Assembly: GCA_017558825.1 (NCBI GenBank)
Contig: JAFYTO010000010.1
Coordinates: 100,789-164,788, forward strand
Origin: Clostridia bacterium
GTDB lineage: Bacteria > Bacillota > Clostridia > Christensenellales > Borkfalkiaceae
Length of the DNA stretch: 64,000 bases
Direction of reading: 5' to 3'
Part shown: one piece after another, positions 53,721 to 63,600 of the stretch
How positions within the stretch are numbered: the stretch's first letter is position 1
Layout of the letters: every line of letters starts with the position of its first letter
The notes under the pieces: model-generated
The model's input: the letters and a program-made list of their open reading frames with translations, nothing else
Told to the model about the DNA's origin: nothing
Databases searched by the model: none
Program-made: the position numbers and the translations under genes

Positions 53721-54215
53721 ATGAAACTTAATCAAAATGTTGCCAAAAAAAGTGCAAAAGCCGGCATTATTGCCGCGCTTTACGTTATGCTAACAACGTT
53801 GCTTTATCCAATTTCTTATGGCGGATTTCAAGTTAGGGTGGCGGAAGCGCTTTCAATACTTCCTTTGTTTTACGGCGAGGCGGTATTTGGTTTAACGGTG
53901 GGGTGCTTAATTTCAAATATGATAGGCACTAACGGTTTGTTAGACGTTGTTTTTGGCACTCTTGCAACTTTTATAGCCTCAAATCTTACATATTTAATTG
54001 GTAAAAAGGCTAAAGGAACGGCAAGATTTGTGTTGGGAGGACTTCCACCTGTAATAGTAAACGCGTTTGTTGTTCCGTTTACGTTTTTGTTAACGATAAG
54101 CAATTTAGAAAAATTATATTTTATCTCTTGCTTACAAGTTTTTGGCGGACAAGCGTTAGCTGTATATCTAATAGGCGCACCTCTATACTTTTCACTTATA
54201 AAAAGACAAAAATAA
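53721..54215 (+). CDS. queT: QueT-family queuosine precursor transporter
   Basis: 164 residues with five or six membrane segments. AGIIAALYVMLTTLLYPISY, FQVRVAEALSILPLFYGEAV and FGLTVGCLISNMIGTNGLLD are the family signature. It is the S component for import of preQ1/queuine-type compounds by ECF transport. It is monocistronic. Confidence 0.92.
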   Translation: MKLNQNVAKKSAKAGIIAALYVMLTTLLYPISYGGFQVRVAEALSILPLFYGEAVFGLTVGCLISNMIGTNGLLDVVFGTLATFIASNLTYLIGKKAKGTARFVLGGLPPVIVNAFVVPFTFLLTISNLEKLYFISCLQVFGGQALAVYLIGAPLYFSLIKRQK

Positions 54216-54242
54216 AAAAGGTCTAAAAAGACCCCTTTTAAT
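54216..54242. terminator. Terminator between queT and the DUF378 gene
   Basis: AAAAGGTCT and AGACCCCTTTT with a four-base loop, serving converging genes. Confidence 0.75.
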
Positions 54243-54450
54243 TTTTTATTGCCTTAAACGGCTTAAATGCGAATACAAAGAATATCATCCACAAGCCTGC
54301 TAAACCTACTAGCGAGTAAATAGTGCGTGATAAAAAAGACATTGGACCAAAAACAAGTGCAACAAGGTCTAAATTAAACAGACCTACTAATAGCCAGTTT
54401 AAAGCACCAACAATTACTAAAATAAATGATATAATGCTTGTTATTTTCAT
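54238..54450 (-). CDS. DUF378 small membrane protein
   Basis: 70 residues with two membrane segments. IVGALNWLLVGLFNLDLVAL and YSLVGLAGLW are the DUF378 signature. Function unknown. GGAGGGG precedes the ATG. Confidence 0.9.
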   Translation of the reverse strand: MKITSIISFILVIVGALNWLLVGLFNLDLVALVFGPMSFLSRTIYSLVGLAGLWMIFFVFAFKPFKAIKN

Positions 54451-54496
54451 AGCCCCTCCTTACACAAATTATGTGTAAAAGACGGTAAAGTATGTA

Positions 54497-54757
54497 CTAT
54501 CTATCAATATTTTCAAGCAATAGATAGTCAAAATTGATTTTGTCAATAAAATCACTAGAAGTGAACTTAACAAAGTTAAATTCTTCATAAGAAGATTTAT
54601 AAAAATCAATTACTATAGGGGTAGAAATATCAAGCCTACGGCAAATTTCAACCAAATAAGTATAAAACATATTACTTTCATACTCATTTACATTGCTATA
54701 TACTACATTTTTTACGTTTCTATGATTTTTTACGAGTGTTGCGCTAATTTTTACCAT
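54497..54757 (-). CDS. Hypothetical protein, probably leaderless
   Basis: 86 residues from the ATG at 54757 (MVKISATLVKNHRNVKNVVY); an upstream TTG in frame lies in the promoter. There is no family I recognise; it looks like a small alpha-beta protein with EICRRLDISTPIVIDFYKSS. A near-consensus promoter (TTGAGT, 17 bases, TGT-TACAAT) ends six bases before the ATG, leaving no ribosome site. It is divergent from rex, 51 bases away. Confidence 0.7.
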   Translation of the reverse strand: MVKISATLVKNHRNVKNVVYSNVNEYESNMFYTYLVEICRRLDISTPIVIDFYKSSYEEFNFVKFTSSDFIDKINFDYLLLENIDR

Positions 54758-54808
54758 AGAAACATTGTAACACAAAATAAAAATTAACTCAATTGTTTAA
54801 AGGACGTT

Positions 54809-55435
54809 ATGAGCAAACAAATTTCTGCAAACGTGGTAGCAAGGCTTCCAAAATATTATAGATGTTTAAAAGAACTTTGCGAAAACGGCGTGGCGCGCGT
54901 TTCATCTAAAACCATATCTGAAGCGTTAAATTTAACGGCTTCGCAAGTTAGACAAGATTTATCTAACTTTGGCGGTTTTGGTCAACAAGGTTACGGGTAT
55001 GACACGGAATATTTAATGAATAGAATTCGCGATATTTTAGGTTTAACAAAAAGCCATACCGCAATTATTGTTGGTGGTGGTAGAATTGGTCAAGCCCTAG
55101 CAAACTACAATGGCTTTGCAAATGAAAATATTGAGGTTTTGGCTATTTTTGATATAAAGACCGAGCATATAAAAAACGTTTCTAACATTACGGTTCACAA
55201 TATGAGCGAATTGCCACAATATTTAAAAAACAATAAGGTAGATATTGCAATAATTTCCGTTCAAAAAGAGCAAGCGCAAGCTGTAGCAAAAAAGGTAATT
55301 GAAAACGGCATAAAAGCCATTTGGAATTTTGCACCTATTGACCTTAATTTTGGCAAGGGAATTGTGTGTGAGAATATAAATATGAGCGAAAGTTTAATGC
55401 GCCTTATATTTAATAGTAAAAACGTTTTAAATTAA
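54809..55435 (+). CDS. rex: Redox-sensing transcriptional repressor Rex
   Basis: 208 residues. Winged helix with SSKTISEALNLTASQVRQDL and SNFGGFGQQGYGYD; NAD(H)-binding domain with IIVGGGRIGQALANY. It represses fermentation and respiration genes until NADH/NAD+ rises. AAAGGA precedes the ATG. No full Rex box (TTGTTAA-N4-TTAACAA) is seen nearby. Confidence 0.95.
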   Translation: MSKQISANVVARLPKYYRCLKELCENGVARVSSKTISEALNLTASQVRQDLSNFGGFGQQGYGYDTEYLMNRIRDILGLTKSHTAIIVGGGRIGQALANYNGFANENIEVLAIFDIKTEHIKNVSNITVHNMSELPQYLKNNKVDIAIISVQKEQAQAVAKKVIENGIKAIWNFAPIDLNFGKGIVCENINMSESLMRLIFNSKNVLN

Positions 55436-55494
55436 AGTATTAATTTAAACTTTTGTAATTTTTTAATATTTGTGATATAATTCTTAAGTATTTT

Positions 55495-56472
55495 ATGAAA
55501 TCTTGCAGTTACGGTAAAATCTACAATAAAAACGCCACGCTATACTATTTAGAAAATTCTAAATTTAGAATAGCAATAAGTGACTTTGGCGCAATTATAA
55601 AGGAGTTCATTGTTAAAACAAGTAGCCAACATAAAGATATTATTTTAGGCTTTGACGATGCCCTTTCTCATTTTAATAGCCAAACCTATGCTGGTGCAAT
55701 AATAGGGCGCGTGGCAAACGGAATAGAAAATGCGAGTTTTACACTAAACGGCAAAAAATACGAGCTTTTTGCTAACGAGCCCGGCAACGTTTGTAATCAT
55801 GGCGGGGCGCGCGGTTTTGACAAGTATTTTTATGAAGTGTTAAATTTTAGCGAAACGGAAATTACTTTTTTGCGCACAAGCGTTGACGGCGAAGAAAATT
55901 TTCCACACAATTTGGAAATCACAATAGCCTACACTTTAACAGAAAACGGCTTATCAATAAAAATTAAAGGATTGGCAGACGGCGAAACTTATTTTGCTCC
56001 AACTTCTCATCCTTACTTTAATTTAAGCGGTAGCGAAAACAGCGTTGAAAGTGTTTTACTTAAAGTAAATGCGCAAAACTATACGGTTAAAGGCAATACG
56101 GGATTGCCAAACGGCAAGATAGAGCCAATAAAAAATACGCCTTATGATTTTAGCGAGTTTAAAGAACTTGGCACTTTTGATTATGACGTTAATTTTTGCG
56201 CAAGTAGCGAGCATAAAGCAACTGCCATTGATAAAAACTCTAATTTAAAACTTGAAGTTTATTCTAATTTAATAGGCTTACAGTTATACACACCTAATTT
56301 TATGGAAAGCCTTTATGGTAAAAACGGCAGCGAGTATAAAGGTAGGTGCGCGTTTTGTTTAGAGCCTCAGTTTTATCCTAACGCGGTAAACCTAAGCAAA
56401 TTTACAAAGCCTTTAATTAAAAAAGGCGAGCAAAAAGAGTATTATATAAACTATTTTGTAACGGAAGTGTAA
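55495..56472 (+). CDS. galM: Aldose 1-epimerase
   Basis: 325 residues. GFDDALSHFNSQTYAGAIIG, NHGGARGFDKYFYEV and FAPTSHPYFNLSG with its catalytic histidine, then FCLEPQFYPNAVN with the catalytic Glu. It interconverts alpha and beta sugars. A -10 TATAAT at 55476-55481 lies 13 bases before the ATG and no ribosome site is seen, so the leader is very short. First gene of a five-gene sugar operon. Confidence 0.93.
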   Translation: MKSCSYGKIYNKNATLYYLENSKFRIAISDFGAIIKEFIVKTSSQHKDIILGFDDALSHFNSQTYAGAIIGRVANGIENASFTLNGKKYELFANEPGNVCNHGGARGFDKYFYEVLNFSETEITFLRTSVDGEENFPHNLEITIAYTLTENGLSIKIKGLADGETYFAPTSHPYFNLSGSENSVESVLLKVNAQNYTVKGNTGLPNGKIEPIKNTPYDFSEFKELGTFDYDVNFCASSEHKATAIDKNSNLKLEVYSNLIGLQLYTPNFMESLYGKNGSEYKGRCAFCLEPQFYPNAVNLSKFTKPLIKKGEQKEYYINYFVTEV

Positions 56473-56473
56473 A

Positions 56474-57145
56474 ATGGAAAGTAGAAAAAAGATAGAGGAA
56501 GCGTTATTAGTTATTAAAAACGCATACAACGCTTTTAAAAATGCGTATAAGCAAGGCGTTACTTCAACTGAACTTTTAAACGTGTTTTTAGGCGAAATTA
56601 AAAAAAGTTTGCCAAATAGCGAAGTTGAGTACGACTTTTTAGTAGGAGAAGAAACTAAGCTTATAGGTGGCGTTACGGAAAACTATGTTCCTAAAAATGG
56701 CGACCCTATTTTAATTGATATAAGCGTTAAAAACGGTGGAGTTTGGTGTGACGTTTGTAGAACCTATTTTGTTGGCGAAATTACAAGAACTCAACTTGAA
56801 GTTTATGAAATGATAAAGCGTTCAATAAAAGCAGGCGAGAGTGTTTTAAAAACAGGCGCTAAAGTAAACGAACTATATAACGCAGTAAACGCCGAATATG
56901 AAAAGTGTGGCTATACTTTAGTTCATCACTCAGGCCACCAAATTGAAACTGCACCTGTTGAAAAACCGCTTTTTGTTGCAAGCGGCAACGAAATTTTAAA
57001 AGACGGCTTTTATACTATTGAAAGCGGTTTATATAAAGACTTTGGCATGCGCCTTGAAAACGACTACTTCGTTGATAAAAACGGTGCAACCAATCTATTT
57101 GAAAATTTAATGCCTTTAGAGGCAAAGGAGTACATATTAAAATGA
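56474..57145 (+). CDS. M24-family metallopeptidase-like protein
   Basis: 223 residues, a single pita-bread domain. Metal ligands are present: Asp in ILIDISV, Asp in VWCDVCRTYFVG, His in HHSGHQIET, Glu in YTIESGLY and Glu in MRLENDYFV. It could be an aminopeptidase, a prolidase or a non-peptidase creatinase-type enzyme. It starts two bases after galM and overlaps the aldolase gene by four (ATGA), so it belongs to the sugar operon, for which a peptidase is odd. Confidence 0.85.
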   Translation: MESRKKIEEALLVIKNAYNAFKNAYKQGVTSTELLNVFLGEIKKSLPNSEVEYDFLVGEETKLIGGVTENYVPKNGDPILIDISVKNGGVWCDVCRTYFVGEITRTQLEVYEMIKRSIKAGESVLKTGAKVNELYNAVNAEYEKCGYTLVHHSGHQIETAPVEKPLFVASGNEILKDGFYTIESGLYKDFGMRLENDYFVDKNGATNLFENLMPLEAKEYILK

Positions 57146-57963
57146 ACAAAACGTTAGTTGGACCTTATGCGGTGCTTATGACGCCGTTTAAAAACAACGA
57201 AGTAGATTACGAAGCGTACGAAAAGCAAGTTGTAAGGCTACTTGACACAGACATTGCGGGCTTTATGGTAAACGGCAGTACGGCGGAATACGTTGCGCTT
57301 TCTTACGAAGAAGAAGAAAAGATTGCAAAACTCGTTTACAAGTTAAATAACGGCAAAAAGAAAATTATTTTAGGCGCTTGCACAGCAAACGTTGCAGATA
57401 GTTATAAAAGATGCTTACTTGCAAAAGAAATTGATGCGGAAGGCGTTTTAGTTTGCCCACTTTACTACTTTAAGTACACTACAAAGGAAAAGGAAGAATT
57501 CTATACTAAACTTGCAGACAAGTCCCCTGTTCCTGTTGTTTTATACAACGTTCCTTTCTTTACGCAAGAACTTGAACTTGACGTTATTTATAGGCTTGCA
57601 AAACACCCAAACATCATAGGTATTAAAGATAGTAGCGCAAATATTAAGCGCATAATGCATATGATTAACAAGGTTGGTGGTGATGAGTTTAAAGTTTTAA
57701 CGGGCACTGACGATATTTTATATTCTGCACTCTTTGCAGGTTGCGCAGGCTCAATGACGGCGCTTGCAACAATCTTCCCTAATGAAATTTGCGGTATATA
57801 TAAAGCGTTTGAAGAAAAAGATTATGAAACAGCTAACAAACTTCAACAAGGACTTATGGAATGCTTAAGGGTGGCGGACAGCTACACTTTCCCAATAGGC
57901 TACAAAAAACTTATGGAAGACGTTAGCGGTATTCCATTTGGCAATAAAGGAGACGTTTTATGA
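57142..57963 (+). CDS. DHDPS/KDG-aldolase-type lyase
   Basis: 273 residues of the DapA/NanA fold. VNGSTAEYVALSYEEE, the tyrosine in LYNVPFFTQ and the Schiff-base lysine in IIGIKDSSAN are the family's active site. G-S-T-A-E replaces the G-T-T-G-E of the true DapA at 24310. In the company of a dehydrogenase and a sugar-acid dehydratase it is likely a 2-keto-3-deoxy-sugar-acid aldolase giving pyruvate and an aldehyde. Confidence 0.85.
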   Translation: MNKTLVGPYAVLMTPFKNNEVDYEAYEKQVVRLLDTDIAGFMVNGSTAEYVALSYEEEEKIAKLVYKLNNGKKKIILGACTANVADSYKRCLLAKEIDAEGVLVCPLYYFKYTTKEKEEFYTKLADKSPVPVVLYNVPFFTQELELDVIYRLAKHPNIIGIKDSSANIKRIMHMINKVGGDEFKVLTGTDDILYSALFAGCAGSMTALATIFPNEICGIYKAFEEKDYETANKLQQGLMECLRVADSYTFPIGYKKLMEDVSGIPFGNKGDVL

Positions 57964-58988
57964 AAGCAGCAGTTTGGACGGGAATAGACAAAATTGAAAT
58001 TCAAGATTTGCCAATGCCTACGCTTAACGATGGCGAAACTTTAATTAAGGTTAACGCTGCGGGCGTTTGCGTAACGGACTATCACATAATTTCCGGCAAG
58101 TTAAAAATAGGCAAATACCCTAACGTTCAAGGCCACGAAATTTGCGGTGAAGTTGTTGAAACAAAAGGCGATAACTACGGCTTAAAAAAAGGGCAAAGAT
58201 GCGTTATTGCAACTTCTATTGGTTGTGGCAAATGCGCTTATTGTAGAGACGGCAAGCAATACTTATGTAAAGATAGTAGCGAAATTGGCTACTATCCACA
58301 CAACGGCGGTTATGCGGAATATTTAAAAGTTCCAACTTATGCAGTTGTTCCAATTCCTGATGAAGTTAGCAATTTAGCAGGTGCAATTTTAGAAAGTTGC
58401 GTATGCCCAACGGAATCTATTATGCGCGCGGGCGTTAAACTTAACTCAACCGTTTTTGTAACGGGTGTTGGCCCTGCGGGTTTAGCGTACATTATGCTTG
58501 CAAAACTTATGGGCGCGGGCAAGGTTATTGCGCTTGTTCGTGGCGACTTTAAGTCAAACCGCGCAAAACAATTCGGTGCGGACCTTACTATTGATACAAC
58601 AAAAACGCCTGACTTTGTTAGCGAATTGTTAAACCTTACAAACGGCGAGGGTGCTGAACTTGTTTTAGAAGCAACGGGCGCAAGTGATATTATTACAAAA
58701 TGCGTTTCCGCAACAAAAAAGGGCGGCACAATGATTTTATACGGAATTCCAGGCGACAATGACCAAACTTTACTTCCTGTAAAAGAAGTTATTGTTAACG
58801 AAATTACAATTATGGGTGCGGTTGGCAATACTAAAGCGTGGTATCCGCTTGCGGAACTTATTAAAAACGGCAAACTTGATTTAGAGCCGTTAGTAACGCA
58901 TAAGTTTAAACTTGAAGATATAAACAAGGCTTTTGACCTTTATAGAACTCACAACAAAGAGTTAATAAAGGCTGTTATAGAATTTTAA
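57960..58988 (+). CDS. Zinc-dependent medium-chain dehydrogenase
   Basis: 342 residues. The catalytic zinc site includes the Cys in GVCVTDYHIISGK and GHEICGEVVE; the structural zinc has CGKCAYCRDGKQYLC. The nucleotide motif is VFVTGVGPAGLAYIMLAKL. It is of the sorbitol/threonine dehydrogenase type and would oxidise a sugar or a sugar alcohol with NAD(P). The start overlaps the previous stop (ATGA). Confidence 0.92.
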   Translation: MKAAVWTGIDKIEIQDLPMPTLNDGETLIKVNAAGVCVTDYHIISGKLKIGKYPNVQGHEICGEVVETKGDNYGLKKGQRCVIATSIGCGKCAYCRDGKQYLCKDSSEIGYYPHNGGYAEYLKVPTYAVVPIPDEVSNLAGAILESCVCPTESIMRAGVKLNSTVFVTGVGPAGLAYIMLAKLMGAGKVIALVRGDFKSNRAKQFGADLTIDTTKTPDFVSELLNLTNGEGAELVLEATGASDIITKCVSATKKGGTMILYGIPGDNDQTLLPVKEVIVNEITIMGAVGNTKAWYPLAELIKNGKLDLEPLVTHKFKLEDINKAFDLYRTHNKELIKAVIEF

Positions 58989-59003
58989 AGGAGATAAATA
59001 TAT

Positions 59004-60125
59004 ATGAAAATTACAGACGTTGAAGTTGTAGTTGTTAGGCAAGATGAAGTTAAAATGATTGGCGATGGTAGCCAAGATACCGCCGTTATTTTAGTTCACA
59101 CAGATGAAGGCATTACTGGTATTGGTGAAGTTGATAGTTCGCCTGAAGTTGTTAAGGCGATTGTTGAAACGCCTGCTTCACACGACCAATGCCGTGGCTT
59201 AAAGGAAATTTTAGTTGGCGAAAACCCACTTAACGTAGAATACTTATGGTACAAAATGTACTATTATAGCTACTACTACACAAGAAGAAGCGTTGGTATT
59301 CACGCAATGAGCGGTATTGATATTGCGCTTTGGGATATTGCTGGTAAAAAATTAGGCGTTTCAGTTTCAAGGCTTATTGGTGGTAGATTTAGAGAAAAAA
59401 TTCCTGCATACTGCTCAGTTTTAATGCCAGGAACTAAACAAGAAATTGACGAACTTGTTGCTCACCACAAAGCGGACTGTAACTATAAAGGTTATAAGTT
59501 TGGTTGGGGCGCACTTGGCGAAAGCGAAGAAAAGGACGTTCAACTTGTTAAATGGTGCCGTGAAGCAGTTGGCCCAGATAACAAACTTATGATTGACATT
59601 GGTATGCGTTGGAACGACTATAAGTACGCTTTAAGAGTTTCTAAAGAATACGAAAAAGAAAAGATTTATTGGCTTGAAGAACCATTTGTTCCAGACAGAA
59701 CTGACGACTTTGGTAGACTTGCCGACAATATCAACATTTCTCTTGCATCTGGCGAAGAATTTGGTACAATGTTTGAATTTAAAGATATGCTTGACTTAGG
59801 CAAAGTTGACATTGTTCAACCTGATATGAGCCGTTGCGGTGGTATTACTATGGCTAAAAAGATTGCGGACATGGCGCAATTAAGGGGCAAAAAACTTATT
59901 CCACACGCATTTAAAACAGGCATTTTAATTGGTGCTACACTTCAACTTATTGCGGCTATTCCTAATGCCGACATTTTAGAATACTGCGCACAAGAAACAG
60001 TACTTAGCAAAAACCTTGTTAAACACCACTTCCAACTTGATAAAGACGGTTACGTTCATATTCCTGACCTTCCAGGTATTGGCGTTGAACTTAACATGGA
60101 CGTTTTAAATAAGTATAGAAAATAA
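59004..60125 (+). CDS. Enolase-superfamily sugar acid dehydratase (mandelate racemase group)
   Basis: 373 residues. The metal ligands are Asp198 (MIDIGMRW), Glu225/226 (WLEEPF) and Glu251/252 (ASGEEF). The His-Asp dyad is Asp274 (VQPDMSRCGG) and His301 (IPHAFKTG), and the KxxK-type base side is YKGYKFGWG. It should dehydrate an aldonic or uronic acid to a 2-keto-3-deoxy acid. AAAGGAG precedes the ATG. Last gene of the operon; the specific sugar is not shown. Confidence 0.9.
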   Translation: MKITDVEVVVVRQDEVKMIGDGSQDTAVILVHTDEGITGIGEVDSSPEVVKAIVETPASHDQCRGLKEILVGENPLNVEYLWYKMYYYSYYYTRRSVGIHAMSGIDIALWDIAGKKLGVSVSRLIGGRFREKIPAYCSVLMPGTKQEIDELVAHHKADCNYKGYKFGWGALGESEEKDVQLVKWCREAVGPDNKLMIDIGMRWNDYKYALRVSKEYEKEKIYWLEEPFVPDRTDDFGRLADNINISLASGEEFGTMFEFKDMLDLGKVDIVQPDMSRCGGITMAKKIADMAQLRGKKLIPHAFKTGILIGATLQLIAAIPNADILEYCAQETVLSKNLVKHHFQLDKDGYVHIPDLPGIGVELNMDVLNKYRK

Positions 60126-60366
60126 TTTAAGAATGGCTTTGTTTACTCATTTGGTTGTTTTTTGACGGAAAAATACTGCAAAATACTTTGCGTTTTATTC
60201 GGTTACAGACCGCACGGGTATGCGCCCTCATAAGAATGCTCGCCTTTTTTGTATTTTCCTCGTCAATCGCAAAAAATTGCTAAAAGCAACCACTTTCTTA
60301 AACACAGCCAAAAATACAACAAAAAAAAGACTAACGATTTTTTCGTTAGTCTTTTTATTTTTTTAT
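60126..60366. other. Gap after the sugar operon
   Basis: No gene supported. The frame at 60220-60456 starts without a ribosome site and overlaps the XRE gene. The only structure seen is the terminator at 60325-60357. Confidence 0.6.
60325..60357. terminator. Bidirectional terminator before the XRE gene end
   Basis: AAAGACTAACGA and TCGTTAGTCTTT form a stem with a T loop, flanked by A and T runs. Confidence 0.9.
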
Positions 60367-60579
60367 TCAATATTCTTTTCTGCCACAAATAACGTCAATG
60401 GAAACGTCAAAAAAGTCGGCAATTTTCCAGCACTCTATAATACTTGGCTCATTTAAACCTTTTTCCCAACGCGACAAATTTGCTTGGCTCGTTCCTATTT
60501 TTAAAGCAAGTTGCCTTTGCGAAAGCCCCTTTTCTTTTCTCATTTCCGCTATTTTATTGTTTTTAAAATTGTATTCCAT
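60367..60579 (-). CDS. XRE-family transcriptional regulator
   Basis: 70 residues, a single Cro/CI-type helix-turn-helix (KGLSQRQLALKIGTSQANLS then RWEKGLNEPS) with a short C-terminal cap FFDVSIDVICGRKEY. It is divergent from the LRR lipoprotein gene, and matching palindromes lie in both promoters, so it probably represses itself and that gene. The ATG at 60579 overlaps a half-site. Confidence 0.92.
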   Translation of the reverse strand: MEYNFKNNKIAEMRKEKGLSQRQLALKIGTSQANLSRWEKGLNEPSIIECWKIADFFDVSIDVICGRKEY

Positions 60580-60590
60580 GCTTTTATTTT

Positions 60591-60604
60591 ATACAAAATT
60601 GTAT
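60591..60604. promoter_or_regulatory. Operator 1 of the XRE regulator
   Basis: ATACAA-AA-TTGTAT, an inverted repeat over the XRE gene's own promoter region, 12 bases before its ATG. A further half-site (AATTGTAT) lies at about 60568-60575. Confidence 0.75.
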
Positions 60605-60612
60605 TATTATTG

Positions 60613-60641
60613 TTGACATATACAAATTTGTATCATATAAT
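60613..60641 (+). promoter_or_regulatory. Promoter of the LRR lipoprotein gene with embedded operator 2
   Basis: TTGACA at 60613-60618, 17 bases, TATAAT at 60636-60641: consensus. The perfect palindrome ATACAAATTTGTAT (60620-60633) fills the spacer, so a bound repressor would block RNA polymerase. Confidence 0.9.
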
Positions 60642-60690
60642 TTTATTACACTAATATTTTATAAAAATATTAAGAAAGGGGAATTAAAAC

Positions 60691-63600
60691 ATGAAAAAAA
60701 GGATTTTAACTTTTATTCTTACGTTCACGTCGCTAATTACGGCAGTTTTTGGCGTAACGGCGTGTAGTTCGGTAGAGTTTAAAGTTGACTTTGTTGTTGA
60801 TGGTGCAGTTTACGCAACCGTTCAAACAAACGGTTCGGAAATTATTAAAATGCCTGAAAACCCAACAAAGGAAGACCACGTTTTTGACGGCTGGTATTGG
60901 GACAAAGACGTTTGGCAAAAACCATTTACTGCAAATTCATTACTTGACGCGCCATTGTCAAGCGATATGAGAGTGTATGCAAAGTTTGTTAGAAGGCACA
61001 CTCACGAATATCAAGAAACAATTACACCGCCTACTTGTACGAAGACGGGTTATACCATATATACGTGTGATTGTGGCGACACTTATAAGGGCAATTACGT
61101 AAAAAAAAGAGGTCATGATTATTTAGAAAGCGTAACCCCTGCCTCCTGTACTGAAAGAGGTTATACAACGTTTAAGTGTAGTACGTGTGGACATGAATAC
61201 ACTGACAACTATGTTGACGCTTTAACACATGACTATAATATTGCGACTAACGGTGATGGTACGCATACAAAAACTTGCCAAAATGACACAACTCATACGG
61301 AAGTTGAAATTTGCAGTGGTGGCGAGGCAACGTGTTTAGAAAAAGCAGTTTGCGATTTTTGTAATACCTCTTATGGTGAAAAAGCAAATCATAGTTTTAC
61401 AAATTACGTTTCAAATAACGATTCGAGTTGCCTTGAAGACGGAACAAAAACCGCAATTTGCGACAAAGTAGGCTGTAATGAAACGGACACTGTTGCAGAC
61501 GTGGGCTCTGCTACAGGGCATAAATATACAAACATGTTAATAGAACCAACGTGTACTACGGAAGGCTCTTTGGTTTGCTATTGCGATTGCGGAGAAAGAT
61601 ACGTTGCGGAATATTATGCGGCGTTAAACCATAATTATGATGCATGGATTTCCAACGGAGACGGAACGCACACAAAAACGTGTATGAACAATAATAATCA
61701 CATAGTGACTGAAACTTGTAAAGGCGGTTATGCTACTTGTGAAGAAAAGGCTGTTTGTAGTAGTTGTCATGGCGAATATGGTGAAAAATTGGGGCACAAC
61801 TACGGCGAGTGGGAAAAGTATATGGATGACAAACATATTAAAAAATGTAAAAACTATGATTGGCATTGCATAGAAGAGTATTGTTACGGCGGAGAGGCAA
61901 CTTGCGAAGAAAAAGCAGTTTGTATAGTGTGCAAAAATCAATATGGTCAGCCAAAAGGACATAACTATGTTAATAAGGTTTGTACGGTTTGTAGTCAAAA
62001 AGAGCCTAGTCAAGGCTTAGCATATAGTTTAGAATATGATTATAAAAATCAAAACAAACATGCTGTTCTTACTGGTATAGGAACTTGCACTGATAGAGAT
62101 GTGGTTATTGCATCAAAATATATGGGTTATCCCGTAACTAAAATCAGAGGCATTAGTAACAATAAAACTATAACAACTTTAACTGTTCCTGATAGTGTAG
62201 AAAGTATCCAAAACTTTAATTTCCTCATGAACTTAACGAGAGTAGAGTTGGGAAGAGGAGTGAAGTATTTTGGCAATACTTTTAGCTATTGCGAAAGACT
62301 TGTTGAAGTAATAAACAAGTCCCCACACATAACAGTAAAAAAAGGCGAAGGGGACTATTCCACTATCGGCTATTTTGCATTAAGCGTTTCTAACTGTGAC
62401 GATAATTATATTTCAAAAATAAGTTATGATAATGGGTTAATTATCTATACTGAAGGTGCAGACAAAATTTTAGTTGCTCGCGTTTATGACAATGAAAGTG
62501 TTTTAGTCTTACCAAATTATATTACAAAGATTAACCATTACGCGCTCAAAGGTCATGAGTTAAAGGAAGTGACTATACCTAATACTGTAACAAGCATAGG
62601 AGGTTCTATTTTTAGTGATTGTAGCAATTTGGAAACTATAGTTTTGCCGTTTATTGGGGGAGAGACAATTGACGGAGAAAAAGATGATACTTTGTGGTAT
62701 TTGTTTGGCGGTAGACATCCAGAAAGTATTCCTACGTCATTAAAAAACATAGTAGTAACAAACACTGAAACTATTGCTTCCAATGCTTTTATTTCTTGTG
62801 CTTCGCTTAAAACTATAACTTTACCAAGCATGTTAAAAAATATAGGAAAATATGCTTTTGCACAATGTACTGCCGAAATTATATGGGATGAAAATGCAAT
62901 ATATAGTGAAATAGAAGAGTATACTTTTTATAACTATAAAGGTGAAAAATTATTAGTGCCAAACAGTGTAATAAAAATAAACGAGAATGCGTTTTCATAC
63001 TGTAGTGCTCTATTAGAATGGGGCGCAAATCCATCTATTACAAGCATAGGAAGTAGAGCGTTTGATGATTGTGAATGCGCAAGTTTAACAATACCTAATA
63101 GTGTAAAAGTCTTAGAAGAAGAGGCATTGTTTCACTATCGCAATTTAAAAAGTATAACAATACCAAATAGTGTGACAAGTATAGGTGGTGGTGCGTTCTA
63201 TAGTTGCGACTCGTTAACAAAAGTAAACTATTTAGGCACTATAGATGAATGGGTGCAAATTGAGTTTAATTCTAACCCATTAAATTATGCTGACAACTTA
63301 TATATAAATGATGTATTAGTAACGGAAGCCAAAATAACTACTGCAAACAAAATAAATGCTTATGCATTCTCTGGTTGGGACTCACTTACAAGCGTAACAA
63401 TAGGCGATAACGTAACAAGTATAGGTGATGGTGCGTTCCGTGGTTGCAAGTCATTAACAAGTATAACAATACCAAATAGCGTAACAAGCATTGGTTTTGG
63501 TGCGTTCGTTCGTTGTGACATGCTTGAAAGTATGACGGTGCCATTTGTAGGAGCGCAATTAAACGGCATAAAAGACACTCATTTAGGTTATTGGTTTGAG

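Noticed and set aside
60220..60456. 78-codon ORF before the XRE gene
   Set aside because: It runs through the terminator and into the XRE gene on the other strand; no ribosome site.
61624..62013. 129-codon minus-strand frame in the LRR gene
   Set aside because: It is a shadow of the Cys/His-rich repeat region of the plus-strand lipoprotein.
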